Under the pieces are notes generated by a model, which was not told the DNA's origin, did not search any database, and was given only the letters and a program-made list of their open reading frames with translations. From assembly GCA_903873485.1 (NCBI GenBank), contig CAIQOO010000131.1, positions 1 through 44,445 on the forward strand: DNA of 44,445 nucleotides, in the 5' to 3' direction. The stretch is from an uncultured beta proteobacterium. GTDB taxonomy: Bacteria; Pseudomonadota; Gammaproteobacteria; Burkholderiales; Burkholderiaceae_C. The translations under genes were made by a program, and so were the position numbers. Numbering within the stretch: the first letter of the stretch is position 1; each line of letters opens with the position of its first letter. Positions 18,107 through 26,088 of this stretch are shown piece after piece.

Positions 18107-18258
18107 GGCTGCTGATTATCAAGGAGGTCTTGATCAAACCCAGGGGCTGGCAGCTAAACTCGGCACATGATGTCCGCTGCCTTGTGTTTGCCAAATTCCG
18201 CGTCTGCAGTACGGCTGACCGATGTCGGGCTGGTGCGTGATGGCATCTTTGGCTGGCC
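18107..18258. other. Divergent intergenic region with a possible gene fragment
   Basis: It holds the promoters for dapC (minus) and the HD-GYP-like gene (plus). A 33-codon plus-strand frame, 18167-18268, reads MMSAALCLPNSAS... then AVRLTDVGLVRDG before diverging. The last phrase resembles the first beta-strand of ABC transporter ATPases. It may be the stub of a lost gene. Confidence 0.35.
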
Positions 18259-19476
18259 ATGGAACTGATCGAAATATCAATCGACAAACTTTTTCTGGGC
18301 ATGTCGCTGGATTACACCTTGCGCGATGTCAGTGGTCTGGTATTGTTGACCAAAGGGCAAAAAATCGAGTCAAATCAGCAGCTTGCAGGCATCATCAGCC
18401 GGCAGCGCATTTTTGTTGAAATTGACCAAACTGGCACCGGTGTGCGTGCCGTCATGTCGAGTCTTTCGGCACTTGACCAGGCTGGCGGAGCCATCAAGGA
18501 CTTTTCCAGATACCTCGACATCAAAAAAAGCAGTCCAGTTGCTGCCAAAATGACCGGGACGCTGGCGCAGCGCTGGGGTGATGTGGAGTCCAACCTGAGT
18601 GGCTTGCTGGCCAGCGTGGAGACGACCGAGGACTTTGGCAACCGGATTGGCGTGCTCGAGCAGTTGATTGCCCAGTTGCTGGCAGAAGACGGAACCGGCT
18701 CGCAGTTTTTTCTGTTCAACCGTGCAGTGACGCATTTTGACAACTACAGCGTGATCCACGCCCTGTTGTGCGCCGCGCTGGCCAGCTCGCTGGTCGAGGT
18801 GTTTGCACTGACCGATGCACAACGCCGCTGCCTGGTTTGTGCCGCATTGACCATGAATGTGGGCATGACGCGCTTGCAGGACTTGCTGGCGCTGCAAAAG
18901 CATCCGCCCAATGCACATCAGCGCAGCACCATTGATGCCCATGCCGGCACTGGCCGCAAGTTGCTTGAGCAAGCAGGGGTGACAGACCAGACCTGGCTGG
19001 CGGTGGTGGCGCAGCACCACGCGCCCATCAGCGGTCCAGCCGGTTTGTTGACCTGGCCTGCCGCCAAACGCATGACCAAAATCCTGCAAACCGTCGATCG
19101 CTACACCGCAGCAATGAGCCCGCGCAAGTCACGCTCGGGGCGTACTGCGCGTGATTCGGTGCGTGCGGTGGTGGTGCAGGCGGGCGACACCAAACATGAC
19201 GAGGTCGGCACCGCGCTGATGCGGGTGCTGGGACTGTGCCCGCCCGGCACCTTTGTCAAACTGGCCAACGGTGAAACCGCAGTGGTGATGCGGCGCGGCA
19301 TCAAGCCCGCCGAACCCTGGGTGGCCAGTGTGCTAAACCGCTCGGATGAACCCATCGCCGAACCGCATTTGCGCGACACCTCGCGCGCCGGTTATGCCAT
19401 ATCTTCGACCCTGATCGCGTCCACGGTGCGGGTCAATCTGAACACCGAACTGATGCTGCGGCTGATCCCCAAGTGA
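18259..19476 (+). CDS. Degenerate HD-GYP-like protein
   Basis: A 405-residue protein with the same order of parts as the canonical HD-GYP protein at 6186-7424: a DUF3391-like N terminus (MELIEISIDKLFLGMSLDYT), an HD-GYP-sized helical domain, and a C-terminal segment (CPPGTFVKLANGETAVVMRR) matching YPVGSLVRLTSGRIGVV of the other. The catalytic HD pair is replaced by Met-Asn at 199-200 (AALTMNVGM). H228 and HH 253-254 remain, but GYP is lost (QHHAPISGPAG). Hydrolysis of c-di-GMP is therefore unlikely; a binding or scaffold role is possible. There is no membrane segment. The start at 18259 is chosen by analogy with the paralogue. Confidence 0.8.
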   Translation: MELIEISIDKLFLGMSLDYTLRDVSGLVLLTKGQKIESNQQLAGIISRQRIFVEIDQTGTGVRAVMSSLSALDQAGGAIKDFSRYLDIKKSSPVAAKMTGTLAQRWGDVESNLSGLLASVETTEDFGNRIGVLEQLIAQLLAEDGTGSQFFLFNRAVTHFDNYSVIHALLCAALASSLVEVFALTDAQRRCLVCAALTMNVGMTRLQDLLALQKHPPNAHQRSTIDAHAGTGRKLLEQAGVTDQTWLAVVAQHHAPISGPAGLLTWPAAKRMTKILQTVDRYTAAMSPRKSRSGRTARDSVRAVVVQAGDTKHDEVGTALMRVLGLCPPGTFVKLANGETAVVMRRGIKPAEPWVASVLNRSDEPIAEPHLRDTSRAGYAISSTLIASTVRVNLNTELMLRLIPK

Positions 19477-19540
19477 CACGCACTTTGGGCGCGCTGCTGC
19501 ATGGTTTGCTCCGGCAGCCTGGGTTGGCAAGCGCCAGCGA

Positions 19541-19788
19541 TCAGGCAGCGCTTGTCCTGCGGCGGCGCGCCAGCAGGCCCATCAGCCCCAGAGCGCCCAG
19601 CATCAGGCTGTAGCTAGCCGGCTCCGGGATCATGTACAACTGGTCTTGGGCATGCTGGGTGAAACTGGTATCGCCAAAAAGGTTCAGCACGCGAACATTG
19701 CCAATGCCAGACCAGGTGATCAACTGGTCCTGGCCGAGCGTGGTGGCTTCGATGGCGAGGTCGTGGTAGTTTTTGGCCAGATTTGCGG
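19541..19788 (-). pseudogene. 3' remnant of a PEP-CTERM sorted protein gene
   Basis: The minus frame ends with a classic exosortase sorting signal: the motif PEPAS, then a hydrophobic helix (YSLMLGALGLMGLLA) and an RRRR tail before the stop at 19541. The preceding ~50 residues (TTLGQDQLITWSGIGNVRVL...) look like the end of a secreted beta-rich domain. No signal peptide or start survives, because upstream the frame runs into a transposase remnant that ends at 19789. Full PEP-CTERM proteins are exported and anchored or processed by exosortase, often with exopolysaccharide. This one is truncated and presumably dead. Confidence 0.7.
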
Positions 19789-20025
19789 TTAAACGATGAG
19801 TTTCCTGGTGCCCCCGGGCGCGCCGTGGATGCCCAGCGCCTGGTAAATACGGGCCAACGCAGGCTCGGCACGGGTGCTCTTGCGAATATGGATCGTGCGG
19901 CCATCCGGGCGGTTCATGCTGCTCGTGACCCGTTGCTGCACCGAGAGTGTTTTCCTCAATGTCTCCCAGCAGTCCTTGATGCCCACCTCCTTGAGGGTTT
20001 TGCGGATCACTTGCCCACACTGCAT
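19789..20025 (-). pseudogene. C-terminal remnant of a transposase
   Basis: A 78-codon minus frame (MQCGQVIRKTLKEVGIKDCW..., then QQRVTSSMNRPDGRTIHIRK, then a tail ending APGGTRKLIV-stop). The QQRVT...DGRT-x-HIRK...PGGTRK wording is what I associate with the C terminus of IS1634-like transposases; this is memory-based and family-level only. The N-terminal catalytic part is missing. It directly abuts the PEP-CTERM remnant, so the insertion probably truncated that gene. AT-rich sequence with an 11-bp inverted repeat follows at 20027. Confidence 0.55.
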
Positions 20026-20026
20026 T

Positions 20027-20081
20027 TTTGTAATTTATGTTTTTCAAAAATAATTGATATATGTAAAATGTAAATTACAAA
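20027..20081. repeat. AT-rich inverted repeat upstream of the AAA_14 ATPase
   Basis: Perfect 11-bp arms (tttgtaattta at 20027-20037 and taaattacaaa at 20071-20081) surround 33 bases that contain a second small palindrome (tttttcaaaaa, 20040-20050). It is much more AT-rich than its surroundings. It could be the edge of a mobile element, a regulator site for the ATPase gene at 20104, or a hairpin. Confidence 0.6.
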
Positions 20082-20103
20082 GTTAAAGACAACCACACCA
20101 GTC

Positions 20104-21318
20104 ATGGAATACCTTTTTCGTGAGCAGCAACAACTGCAAGATGCCGTCAGTCCGACAAAACGCTATCTTTACAGCCACATCGACTGGACGCAGCGCTGCA
20201 TTGGCATTTTGGGGGCGCGCGGCACGGGCAAAACCACGCTGATGCTGCAGCACATCAAGGCCACCTATGGCACGGCTGGCAAAGCACTTTATGTGTCGGT
20301 GGACAGCCCCTACTTCTCGGCCCGAAAGCTGTTTGACTTTGCACTTGAGTTTCACCAGTTAGGTGGCGAGGCGCTTTTTCTGGATGAAATTCACCGCTAT
20401 CCCGATTGGTCGGTTCACGTCAAATCAATTTTTGATTCGATACCCGGCCTGAAGCTGGTTTTTTCTGGCTCCAGCCTGTTGCAGATTGCCCAGCAAAAAG
20501 GTGACCTGAGTCGGCGGGCCATCGTTTACAACTTGCACGGGCTTTCGCTGCGCGAGTACCTCAATTTTGTTTACCAAAAGGATTACCCCTGTTTCCCGCT
20601 GACCCGCCTGCTGACGGATCATTCGCAAATCGCGCTTGACCTGTGCCGCGATTTCAAGCCTTTGAAAGAGCTGCGCGACTACCTGCAACACGGCTATTAC
20701 CCGTTTTTTCTCGAAGGCACAGGGCTGTACAAATTCAAGCTGCGCGAAGTCATCAACCAGATTCTGGAGGTTGATCTGCCTCTGGTGAGCCGTATCGAGC
20801 CTCGGCAAATCGCCAAAATCAAAAAATTGCTTTACCTGCTGGCCACCAGCGTGCCACTGGTTCCCAACCTGGCCAAGTTGGCCGAAGCCACCGAGATTTC
20901 CCGTCCCCGGTTGTACGAGTATCTGGAAAAGCTGCAAGATGCCAAACTGCTTAATCTGGTGCGCTCCCAGGGCCGGGGCTACGAGGTTCTGAGCAAACCC
21001 GACAAAATCCTGCTTGACAACAGCAACCTGATGTTCGCCATTGCCAATGAGGTCAACACGGGCACCCTGCGCGAGCTGTTTTTTGTCAACCAACTTCACA
21101 ACGCCCACAGTTTGCATCCGCAACTTTTGGACAACACTGTCGAGTTGGCCAGCAGTGGCGATTTTCTGGTAAATGGCCTGCACAGCTTTGAGATTGGCGG
21201 CAAAAAAAAGGGCTTCAAGCAAATCGCCGGGCTTGCCGATGCCTATGTGGTGGCAGACGATCTGGAAGTCGGTTTCAGGAACAAGCTGCCGCTGTGGCTG
21301 TTCGGGTTTTTGTACTGA
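20104..21318 (+). CDS. AAA_14/DUF4143 family ATPase
   Basis: A 404-residue P-loop ATPase. Walker A is GARGTGKTT (37-45), Walker B is ALFLDEIHRYP (D94, E95), and a sensor-like LVFSGSS follows. A winged-helix segment lies at about 255-290 (LAEATEISRPRLYEYLEKLQ), and the DUF4143 C-terminal part ends with a degenerate PD-(D/E)XK-like stretch (FLVNGLHSFEIGGKKKG). These proteins are common, usually solitary and of unknown role, and are frequently found on mobile DNA. It sits next to a transposase remnant and AT-rich palindromes, which suggests transfer. There is no partner gene beside it; the M16 peptidase gene converges from the right. Confidence 0.85.
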   Translation: MEYLFREQQQLQDAVSPTKRYLYSHIDWTQRCIGILGARGTGKTTLMLQHIKATYGTAGKALYVSVDSPYFSARKLFDFALEFHQLGGEALFLDEIHRYPDWSVHVKSIFDSIPGLKLVFSGSSLLQIAQQKGDLSRRAIVYNLHGLSLREYLNFVYQKDYPCFPLTRLLTDHSQIALDLCRDFKPLKELRDYLQHGYYPFFLEGTGLYKFKLREVINQILEVDLPLVSRIEPRQIAKIKKLLYLLATSVPLVPNLAKLAEATEISRPRLYEYLEKLQDAKLLNLVRSQGRGYEVLSKPDKILLDNSNLMFAIANEVNTGTLRELFFVNQLHNAHSLHPQLLDNTVELASSGDFLVNGLHSFEIGGKKKGFKQIAGLADAYVVADDLEVGFRNKLPLWLFGFLY

Positions 21319-21398
21319 GGACGCTTTTCATCGGATGAGGCAAGCCGACGGCCTGCGGGGCCAAGGCAGGCGCTGAATTGATCTGCCCTCCCCCACTG

Positions 21399-21422
21399 CC
21401 TACTTGCCTACTTGCCTACTTG
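21399..21422. repeat. Three tandem copies of an 8-bp unit at a stop codon
   Basis: The unit cctacttg is repeated three times without change. The stop codon of the M16 peptidase gene (TAG on the minus strand, 21416-21418) lies in the copy nearest the gene, so slippage would duplicate stops only and would not alter the protein. It looks like a replication-slippage site. Confidence 0.8.
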
Positions 21423-24175
21423 CGACCTTCAGGCAAGGTCCCCGCTGTCACCAGAATCATGTTTTCTGGCTGCAGGTATTTTTTGATGGCGGCATTCACC
21501 TGTGCTACGGTGAGTGCGCGGACTTGCGCCGGGTAGTCGTCGATCCAGTCCAGCGCATAACCCCGCTGCAAGGTGACCAGCAGGGCATTGGCCAACCCAT
21601 CGGTGGTGGCCAGGTTGACCTGGAAAGCCCCCACCAGATTGGTCTTGCGGCTTTCAACCTCGGCTGCCGTAACCCCTTGCTGATACCACAAGTCAAGCTG
21701 GCACCGGGTTGACGCAATGCCCTGGTCGAGCATGGCGGGCGCAAAGCTGGCCGAAATTTTCCAGTCACCTTCGTTAAAACTGTCATCGCCCAGGCCCGCA
21801 TCAATGCTGTAGGTCAGACCTTCCTGGTCACGCACCTGGGCCATCAGGCGACCGGTAAAGCCACTGCCCAAAATCGCCGTGGCCATGCGCACGGCCTGGT
21901 AGTCCGGGTGCTGATGCTGCAGCCCGCTGGCCTGGCCCAGCACCACCGACACACTGGTCTTGCCGCTCATCGCCACCTGCGCCTGCCGGGGGGCTGCCAC
22001 TTTGTCGGCCTTGACATGGCGCACGGCAGCGCTGCCACCCTGCCAGCCGGCAAACACCTCGCCGAGGCGGGTCTGCAAGGCGGCACTGTCAATATCACCC
22101 ACCGCCACCAGCGTCATCTGCGCCGGGCCATAGTGGGCTTGATGAAAAGCGATCACATCCTGCAGCCGGGCCGACGCGATGGCCGCCAGCAGCGCCTGTG
22201 GCTCGGGATTGCGGTTCGGGTGCCCCGGCTGAAACGCCACCCGGCTGAACGCATCATCGGCGCGGAAGTCGGTGTTCTCCAACTGGCGCTGGACGGCACC
22301 GGCAAGCTGTTTTTGCGCCTTGGCAAATTCTTCAGCCGAAAAAGCCGGGCTGCGCAGTTGCTCGGCCAGCAGGCCAAGCACCAGCGGCAGGTCTTTTTTA
22401 AGGCATTTGGCACTGATGTCAAGCAGGTTGGTGCCGGCGTGGAAATGGATGCTGGCGCCGACTGCCTCCAGCCGCCGGGCGATGGCAAATTTGTCTTGTT
22501 GCCGGGTGCCCTGGTCCAGCAGCATGGCGGTCAGCGTGGCCACCGCCGGGTTGTCTTGGCTCAAGGCGTTGCCGGCCGGCAGTGAGCCACGCAGCGTCAC
22601 CACGTCCTTGACGCCGGTGCGGTAAGCCACCAGATCAATGCCGGCCACGTTGACACGTTTGGCCTGCGGAGCCATCCGGGTCACCGGGGCCAAGGCACTG
22701 CCGGCAATACTCCCGGCGCCGTCTGGCTGCGCTGCTTGGGCCTGGGCGGGCAGTTCCGGGTTGCGGTAATAGTTCGGGCCGATAACTGGCGCCAACAGCG
22801 CGGGCGCAGCGGCGGCGACGGTGCCACCGGCGGTGATCGGAACAAACCAGCCGGTGGTGCTTTGGTCCTCATTGAAGTATTGCCGGGCCACGCGCCCGAT
22901 GTCGGCCACCGTCACTTTTCGGGTGGCTTCTTCAAGCGTGTAGTACAGCGACCAGTCGCCCACTGCAATGCTCTCATTGAGCTTGCCGGCCACGGCAAAT
23001 GAGCCATCGCGCTCAAAAGCCGCATCGGCCAGCGTTTTGGCCACGGCTGCCTGCAATTCGGCTGCCGTGACACCGTCTTTTTTCAGGCGCTCGATTTCCT
23101 GCAACGCGGCTTTTTCCACCTCTTCATGCAAGATGCCCGGCGCCAGCGGCAAAAACAGCAGATGCAGGCTCGGGTCGGCGTTGTAGCCGACATCGCTGCT
23201 GACACCGGTGCTGAGGTTTTTGTCGGTGATGGCCTGGTATAGACGGCTGTTTTTGCCATCGGCAAGAATGGCGCTCAGCAGCGACAGCGCTGCGTAGTCG
23301 GGATGGGTGGCTTGCGGAATTTTGTGGGCAATCGCCACCAAGCCGAGTTCGCCGGCACGTTTGACGGTAACGCGCCGGGGCCCGTTTTGCTCGGGTTCTT
23401 CGGTGTAGAGCGCCGGAATCGGCCTGGGTGACCTGGGATAAACGCCAAACGCCTGCTTGACCAGCGCCAGCGCCTGGGCCGGCTGAAAATCGCCGACGAT
23501 GGTCACGGTGGCATTGTTGGGCCAGTAAAAGGTGTCATAAAACTCGCGCAGTTTCTCGATGCTCACCTTCTCGATGTCGCTGCGATGGCCAATCGTGCTG
23601 TGGTGATACGGGTGGGCAACAAAGGCGCTGTGGTAAATCTCCTTGTACAGCGCCATGAAAGGCGAGTTTTCGCCGCGCTCGTACTCATTGCGCACCACCG
23701 TCATCTCGGGCTGCCGGTCGCTGTCTTGCAAGCGCAAATGGCGCATCCGGTCGGCTTCCATATCGACCACCGTGGCCAGGTGTTCGCTGCCCAGGTTTTG
23801 ATAATAGTTGGTGCGGTCCAGCCAGGTGGTGGCGTTGTAGCGGGCACCGGTGCGCTCCAGCAACTGGTCCACATTGTTGCCCTTGCTGCGGTTGCGCTCG
23901 CTGGTGCCCTTGAACATCAGGTGCTCCAGAATGTGGGTGGCACCGGTGGTGCCGGTGACTTCGTTTCTGGAGCCAACCCGGTAAGTCACCATGAAGGTCA
24001 GCGTCGGGCTGGAATGCTCAGGCTGCAGCAGCACCTGCAGGCCATTCGATTGCAAGGTGTATTCGTCAATGCTGCCGACGGTCTTGACATGGCGGTAGCC
24101 GTCAACCGCCACCGGTGCCGCCGGCAACTGCAGCGAACAAGCCAGCAGACCCGCCAAAAGAAAGAAATGTTTCAC
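21416..24175 (-). CDS. Periplasmic M16-family zinc metallopeptidase, two-domain
   Basis: 919 residues beginning at a GTG (24175) with GGGAG seven bases upstream. The first ~20 residues (MKHFFLLAGLLACSLQLPAA) form a signal peptide. Domain 1 carries the inverted zinc motif HILEH (81-85), with a second Glu ligand candidate in RNEYERGEN (E164). Domain 2, from about residue 480 (VNVAGIDLVAYRTG...), keeps the M16 fold but has no HxxEH, as expected for the non-catalytic half. It probably degrades peptides in the periplasm, like insulinase/pitrilysin relatives. A much longer open frame continues upstream to 25081, but it is antisense to lgt and rejected. Divergent from lgt. Confidence 0.9.
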   Translation of the reverse strand: MKHFFLLAGLLACSLQLPAAPVAVDGYRHVKTVGSIDEYTLQSNGLQVLLQPEHSSPTLTFMVTYRVGSRNEVTGTTGATHILEHLMFKGTSERNRSKGNNVDQLLERTGARYNATTWLDRTNYYQNLGSEHLATVVDMEADRMRHLRLQDSDRQPEMTVVRNEYERGENSPFMALYKEIYHSAFVAHPYHHSTIGHRSDIEKVSIEKLREFYDTFYWPNNATVTIVGDFQPAQALALVKQAFGVYPRSPRPIPALYTEEPEQNGPRRVTVKRAGELGLVAIAHKIPQATHPDYAALSLLSAILADGKNSRLYQAITDKNLSTGVSSDVGYNADPSLHLLFLPLAPGILHEEVEKAALQEIERLKKDGVTAAELQAAVAKTLADAAFERDGSFAVAGKLNESIAVGDWSLYYTLEEATRKVTVADIGRVARQYFNEDQSTTGWFVPITAGGTVAAAAPALLAPVIGPNYYRNPELPAQAQAAQPDGAGSIAGSALAPVTRMAPQAKRVNVAGIDLVAYRTGVKDVVTLRGSLPAGNALSQDNPAVATLTAMLLDQGTRQQDKFAIARRLEAVGASIHFHAGTNLLDISAKCLKKDLPLVLGLLAEQLRSPAFSAEEFAKAQKQLAGAVQRQLENTDFRADDAFSRVAFQPGHPNRNPEPQALLAAIASARLQDVIAFHQAHYGPAQMTLVAVGDIDSAALQTRLGEVFAGWQGGSAAVRHVKADKVAAPRQAQVAMSGKTSVSVVLGQASGLQHQHPDYQAVRMATAILGSGFTGRLMAQVRDQEGLTYSIDAGLGDDSFNEGDWKISASFAPAMLDQGIASTRCQLDLWYQQGVTAAEVESRKTNLVGAFQVNLATTDGLANALLVTLQRGYALDWIDDYPAQVRALTVAQVNAAIKKYLQPENMILVTAGTLPEGRK

Positions 24176-24268
24176 AAGGAGGCTCCCAAAACAGTAAAAC
24201 TGCAAAGGTAGCACACTGCGTGCTGCGCTGCCCGACAAGGCGGCGGCGCTTGCGTGACAATCTGCCCC

Positions 24269-25090
24269 ATGCTGATTCATCCTCAAATCAATCCTGTCGC
24301 GCTGCAATTGGGGCCGCTGGCGGTGCACTGGTATGGCCTGACCTACCTGGCGGCGTTTGGCCTGTTCATGTGGCTGGGCAACTTGCGACTGCACCATCCG
24401 CCCTTTGTCTCGCTCAAAGGGCAGCAGGCCTGGAGCCGGCGCGATGTGGAAGATATCTTGTTTCTGGGCGTGATGGGCGTGGTGCTGGGCGGGCGGCTGG
24501 GTTACTGCCTGTTTTACAAGCCACTCTATTACGCAGCACACCCGCTGGAGCTGTTTGCGGTGTGGCAGGGTGGCATGAGTTTTCACGGCGGCATGCTGGG
24601 CGTCATTGTGGCGATGCTGTGGTTTGCCCGGACGCGGCACCGGCCACTGCTGCAGGTGGCGGATTTTGTCGCACCCTGTGTGCCCACCGGCCTGGCGGCA
24701 GGTCGGATCGGCAACTTCATCAACGGCGAGTTGTGGGGCCGGGTGGCAAGCACCGACCTGCCCTGGGGCATGGTGTTTCGGGGTGCCGGTGACTTGCCGC
24801 GCCACCCATCGCAGATTTACCAGTTTGTGCTGGAGGGCCTGCTGCTGTTTGTGCTGCTGTGGTTCTATGGCCGCCAGCAGCGGGCGCCGGGCCAGGTGGC
24901 AGCAGCGTTTTTGCTGGGCTACAGCATTTTCCGGTTTGGGGCGGAATTTTTCCGCGAGCCCGATGCGCACCTCGGGCTGCTCGGCCTGGGCCTGAGCATG
25001 GGCCAGTGGCTGTGCCTGCCAATGCTGCTCGGTGGTGCCGGCCTGTGGTGGTGGGCACGCTCGGCGGCCCCAGTTCTTCAAGCAAAATAA
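24269..25090 (+). CDS. lgt: Prolipoprotein diacylglyceryl transferase
   Basis: A 273-residue multi-pass inner-membrane enzyme that transfers diacylglycerol from phosphatidylglycerol to the lipobox cysteine, the first lipoprotein maturation step. The Lgt signature [13 protein letters not shown] is at 145-157. H106 (MSFHGGMLG) and R146 match essential residues of the family. A late [11 protein letters not shown] segment is also typical. The ATG at 24269 ([16 protein letters not shown]) is preferred to one five codons earlier. Lnt, the third enzyme of the same pathway, is encoded at 1448. A dispersed repeat begins right after the stop. Confidence 0.95.
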   Translation: MLIHPQINPVALQLGPLAVHWYGLTYLAAFGLFMWLGNLRLHHPPFVSLKGQQAWSRRDVEDILFLGVMGVVLGGRLGYCLFYKPLYYAAHPLELFAVWQGGMSFHGGMLGVIVAMLWFARTRHRPLLQVADFVAPCVPTGLAAGRIGNFINGELWGRVASTDLPWGMVFRGAGDLPRHPSQIYQFVLEGLLLFVLLWFYGRQQRAPGQVAAAFLLGYSIFRFGAEFFREPDAHLGLLGLGLSMGQWLCLPMLLGGAGLWWWARSAAPVLQAK

Positions 25091-25130
25091 GCCTCTAGCC
25101 CATATCCAGCAAGCGCTGACAGCTATTTAA
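25091..25130 (+). repeat. Dispersed repeat, copy 3 (between lgt and crotonase)
   Basis: cctctagcccatatccag followed by caagcgctgacagctattta. It starts right after the lgt stop and is intergenic. Confidence 0.85.
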
Positions 25131-25206
25131 TATGTAGCAAGTTAAATCACTGCAAGAAATCCCGCTGGTTCACCACCAGCCAAGACATCAACACGAGTCG
25201 TTCACC

Positions 25207-26037
25207 ATGACAGCACATATCGAGTTTCACCAGCAACAAACATTGGCACGGGTCTGCGTGCATTACCCCGAGCGTTTCAACGCCATGTCGCGCGCCATGT
25301 GGCTTGAATTGCGCGCGGTGTTTGAGGCGATTCAGCGCAACCGCGAGCTGCGCTGCGTGCTGATATCGGGTGAAGGGGCGCATTTTTGCGCCGGGGGTGA
25401 TATTTCCGAGTACGCCAGCTTCCGGTTTCAGGAGCACACCCTGCGCGAGTTTCACGAAGTCGATGTCTGGCCTGGCCTTAACGCCATGCTGGCATGCGAT
25501 GTGCCGATCGTGGCCGAAATCCGCGGCACCTGCATGGGTGCCGGGGTCGAGCTTGCCAGTTGCTGCGACATCCGGCTGGCCGCCGCATCGGCCAAGTTTG
25601 GTGCGCCGATTGCCAAACTGGGTTTCCCGATGGCCCCGCGCGAGGTGGCGCTGATGGCGCGCGAACTCGGTGCCATGACGGCGCGCCAAATGCTGCTCGA
25701 AGCCGCCGTGCTTGACGCAGCAACGCTGGCGCAGCGCGGTTTTCTGACCCGGGTGGTGGCTGACGATGCACTGGCCGGCCACGCCCAGGACACGGTGCAG
25801 CGCATGCTGGCGCTGGCGCCACAGGCGGCACGCCTGAACAAGCAGCTCATTAGAGCATCAAATAGTGCTCCAGCCCTTATGGATCAAGCGCTGACAGCTA
25901 TAAATAGTGCAGCATCCGAGAATCCTCAGTCAATCCCGCCGGTGGCTGTGCCAGCCGATGCCTATGCCTATGCCGACAGCGCCGAACACCGTGAAGGCAT
26001 TACCGCGTTTCTCGAAAAACGCCCGCCGGTGTTTTAG
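25207..26037 (+). CDS. Enoyl-CoA hydratase/isomerase family (crotonase) protein
   Basis: A 276-residue crotonase-fold protein acting on acyl-CoA thioesters. The two oxyanion-hole segments are visible: HFCAGGDI (59-66) and GTCMGAGVELASCCD (107-121). The C terminus (AYADSAEHREGITAFLEKR) is standard. Aligning by eye, the two catalytic Glu of classical hydratases are not obvious: FGAPIAKLG stands where the family has a PE pair. The true reaction may therefore not be hydration. Residues ~221-231 come from a dispersed repeat (25867-25907) and lengthen a usually shorter loop. It lies 51 bp before a MatB-like synthetase gene on the same strand. Confidence 0.85.
   Translation: MTAHIEFHQQQTLARVCVHYPERFNAMSRAMWLELRAVFEAIQRNRELRCVLISGEGAHFCAGGDISEYASFRFQEHTLREFHEVDVWPGLNAMLACDVPIVAEIRGTCMGAGVELASCCDIRLAAASAKFGAPIAKLGFPMAPREVALMARELGAMTARQMLLEAAVLDAATLAQRGFLTRVVADDALAGHAQDTVQRMLALAPQAARLNKQLIRASNSAPALMDQALTAINSAASENPQSIPPVAVPADAYAYADSAEHREGITAFLEKRPPVF
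25867..25907 (+). repeat. Dispersed repeat, copy 4 (inside crotonase gene)
   Basis: ctccagcccttatggat followed by caagcgctgacagctata. Sense orientation, encoding APALMDQALTAIN in the same frame as copies 1 and 2. It is 736 bp from copy 3 in the same orientation. Confidence 0.85.
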
Positions 26038-26088
26038 CCATTGCGCTCAGACCGGGGCGGTCAAGCTGTTGAAAGTGCCAACCACGTC

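Noticed and set aside
16364..18115. 583-codon plus-strand frame opposite dapC and dapD
   Set aside because: It is a shadow of two well-conserved genes, and its translation has no recognisable domain.
24176..25081. The minus-strand frame of the M16 peptidase continues open far upstream, giving a 1221-residue reading
   Set aside because: The upstream part is antisense to lgt, rich in His/Gln/Pro and not like any domain. A signal peptide and a GTG with GGGAG mark the true start at 24175.
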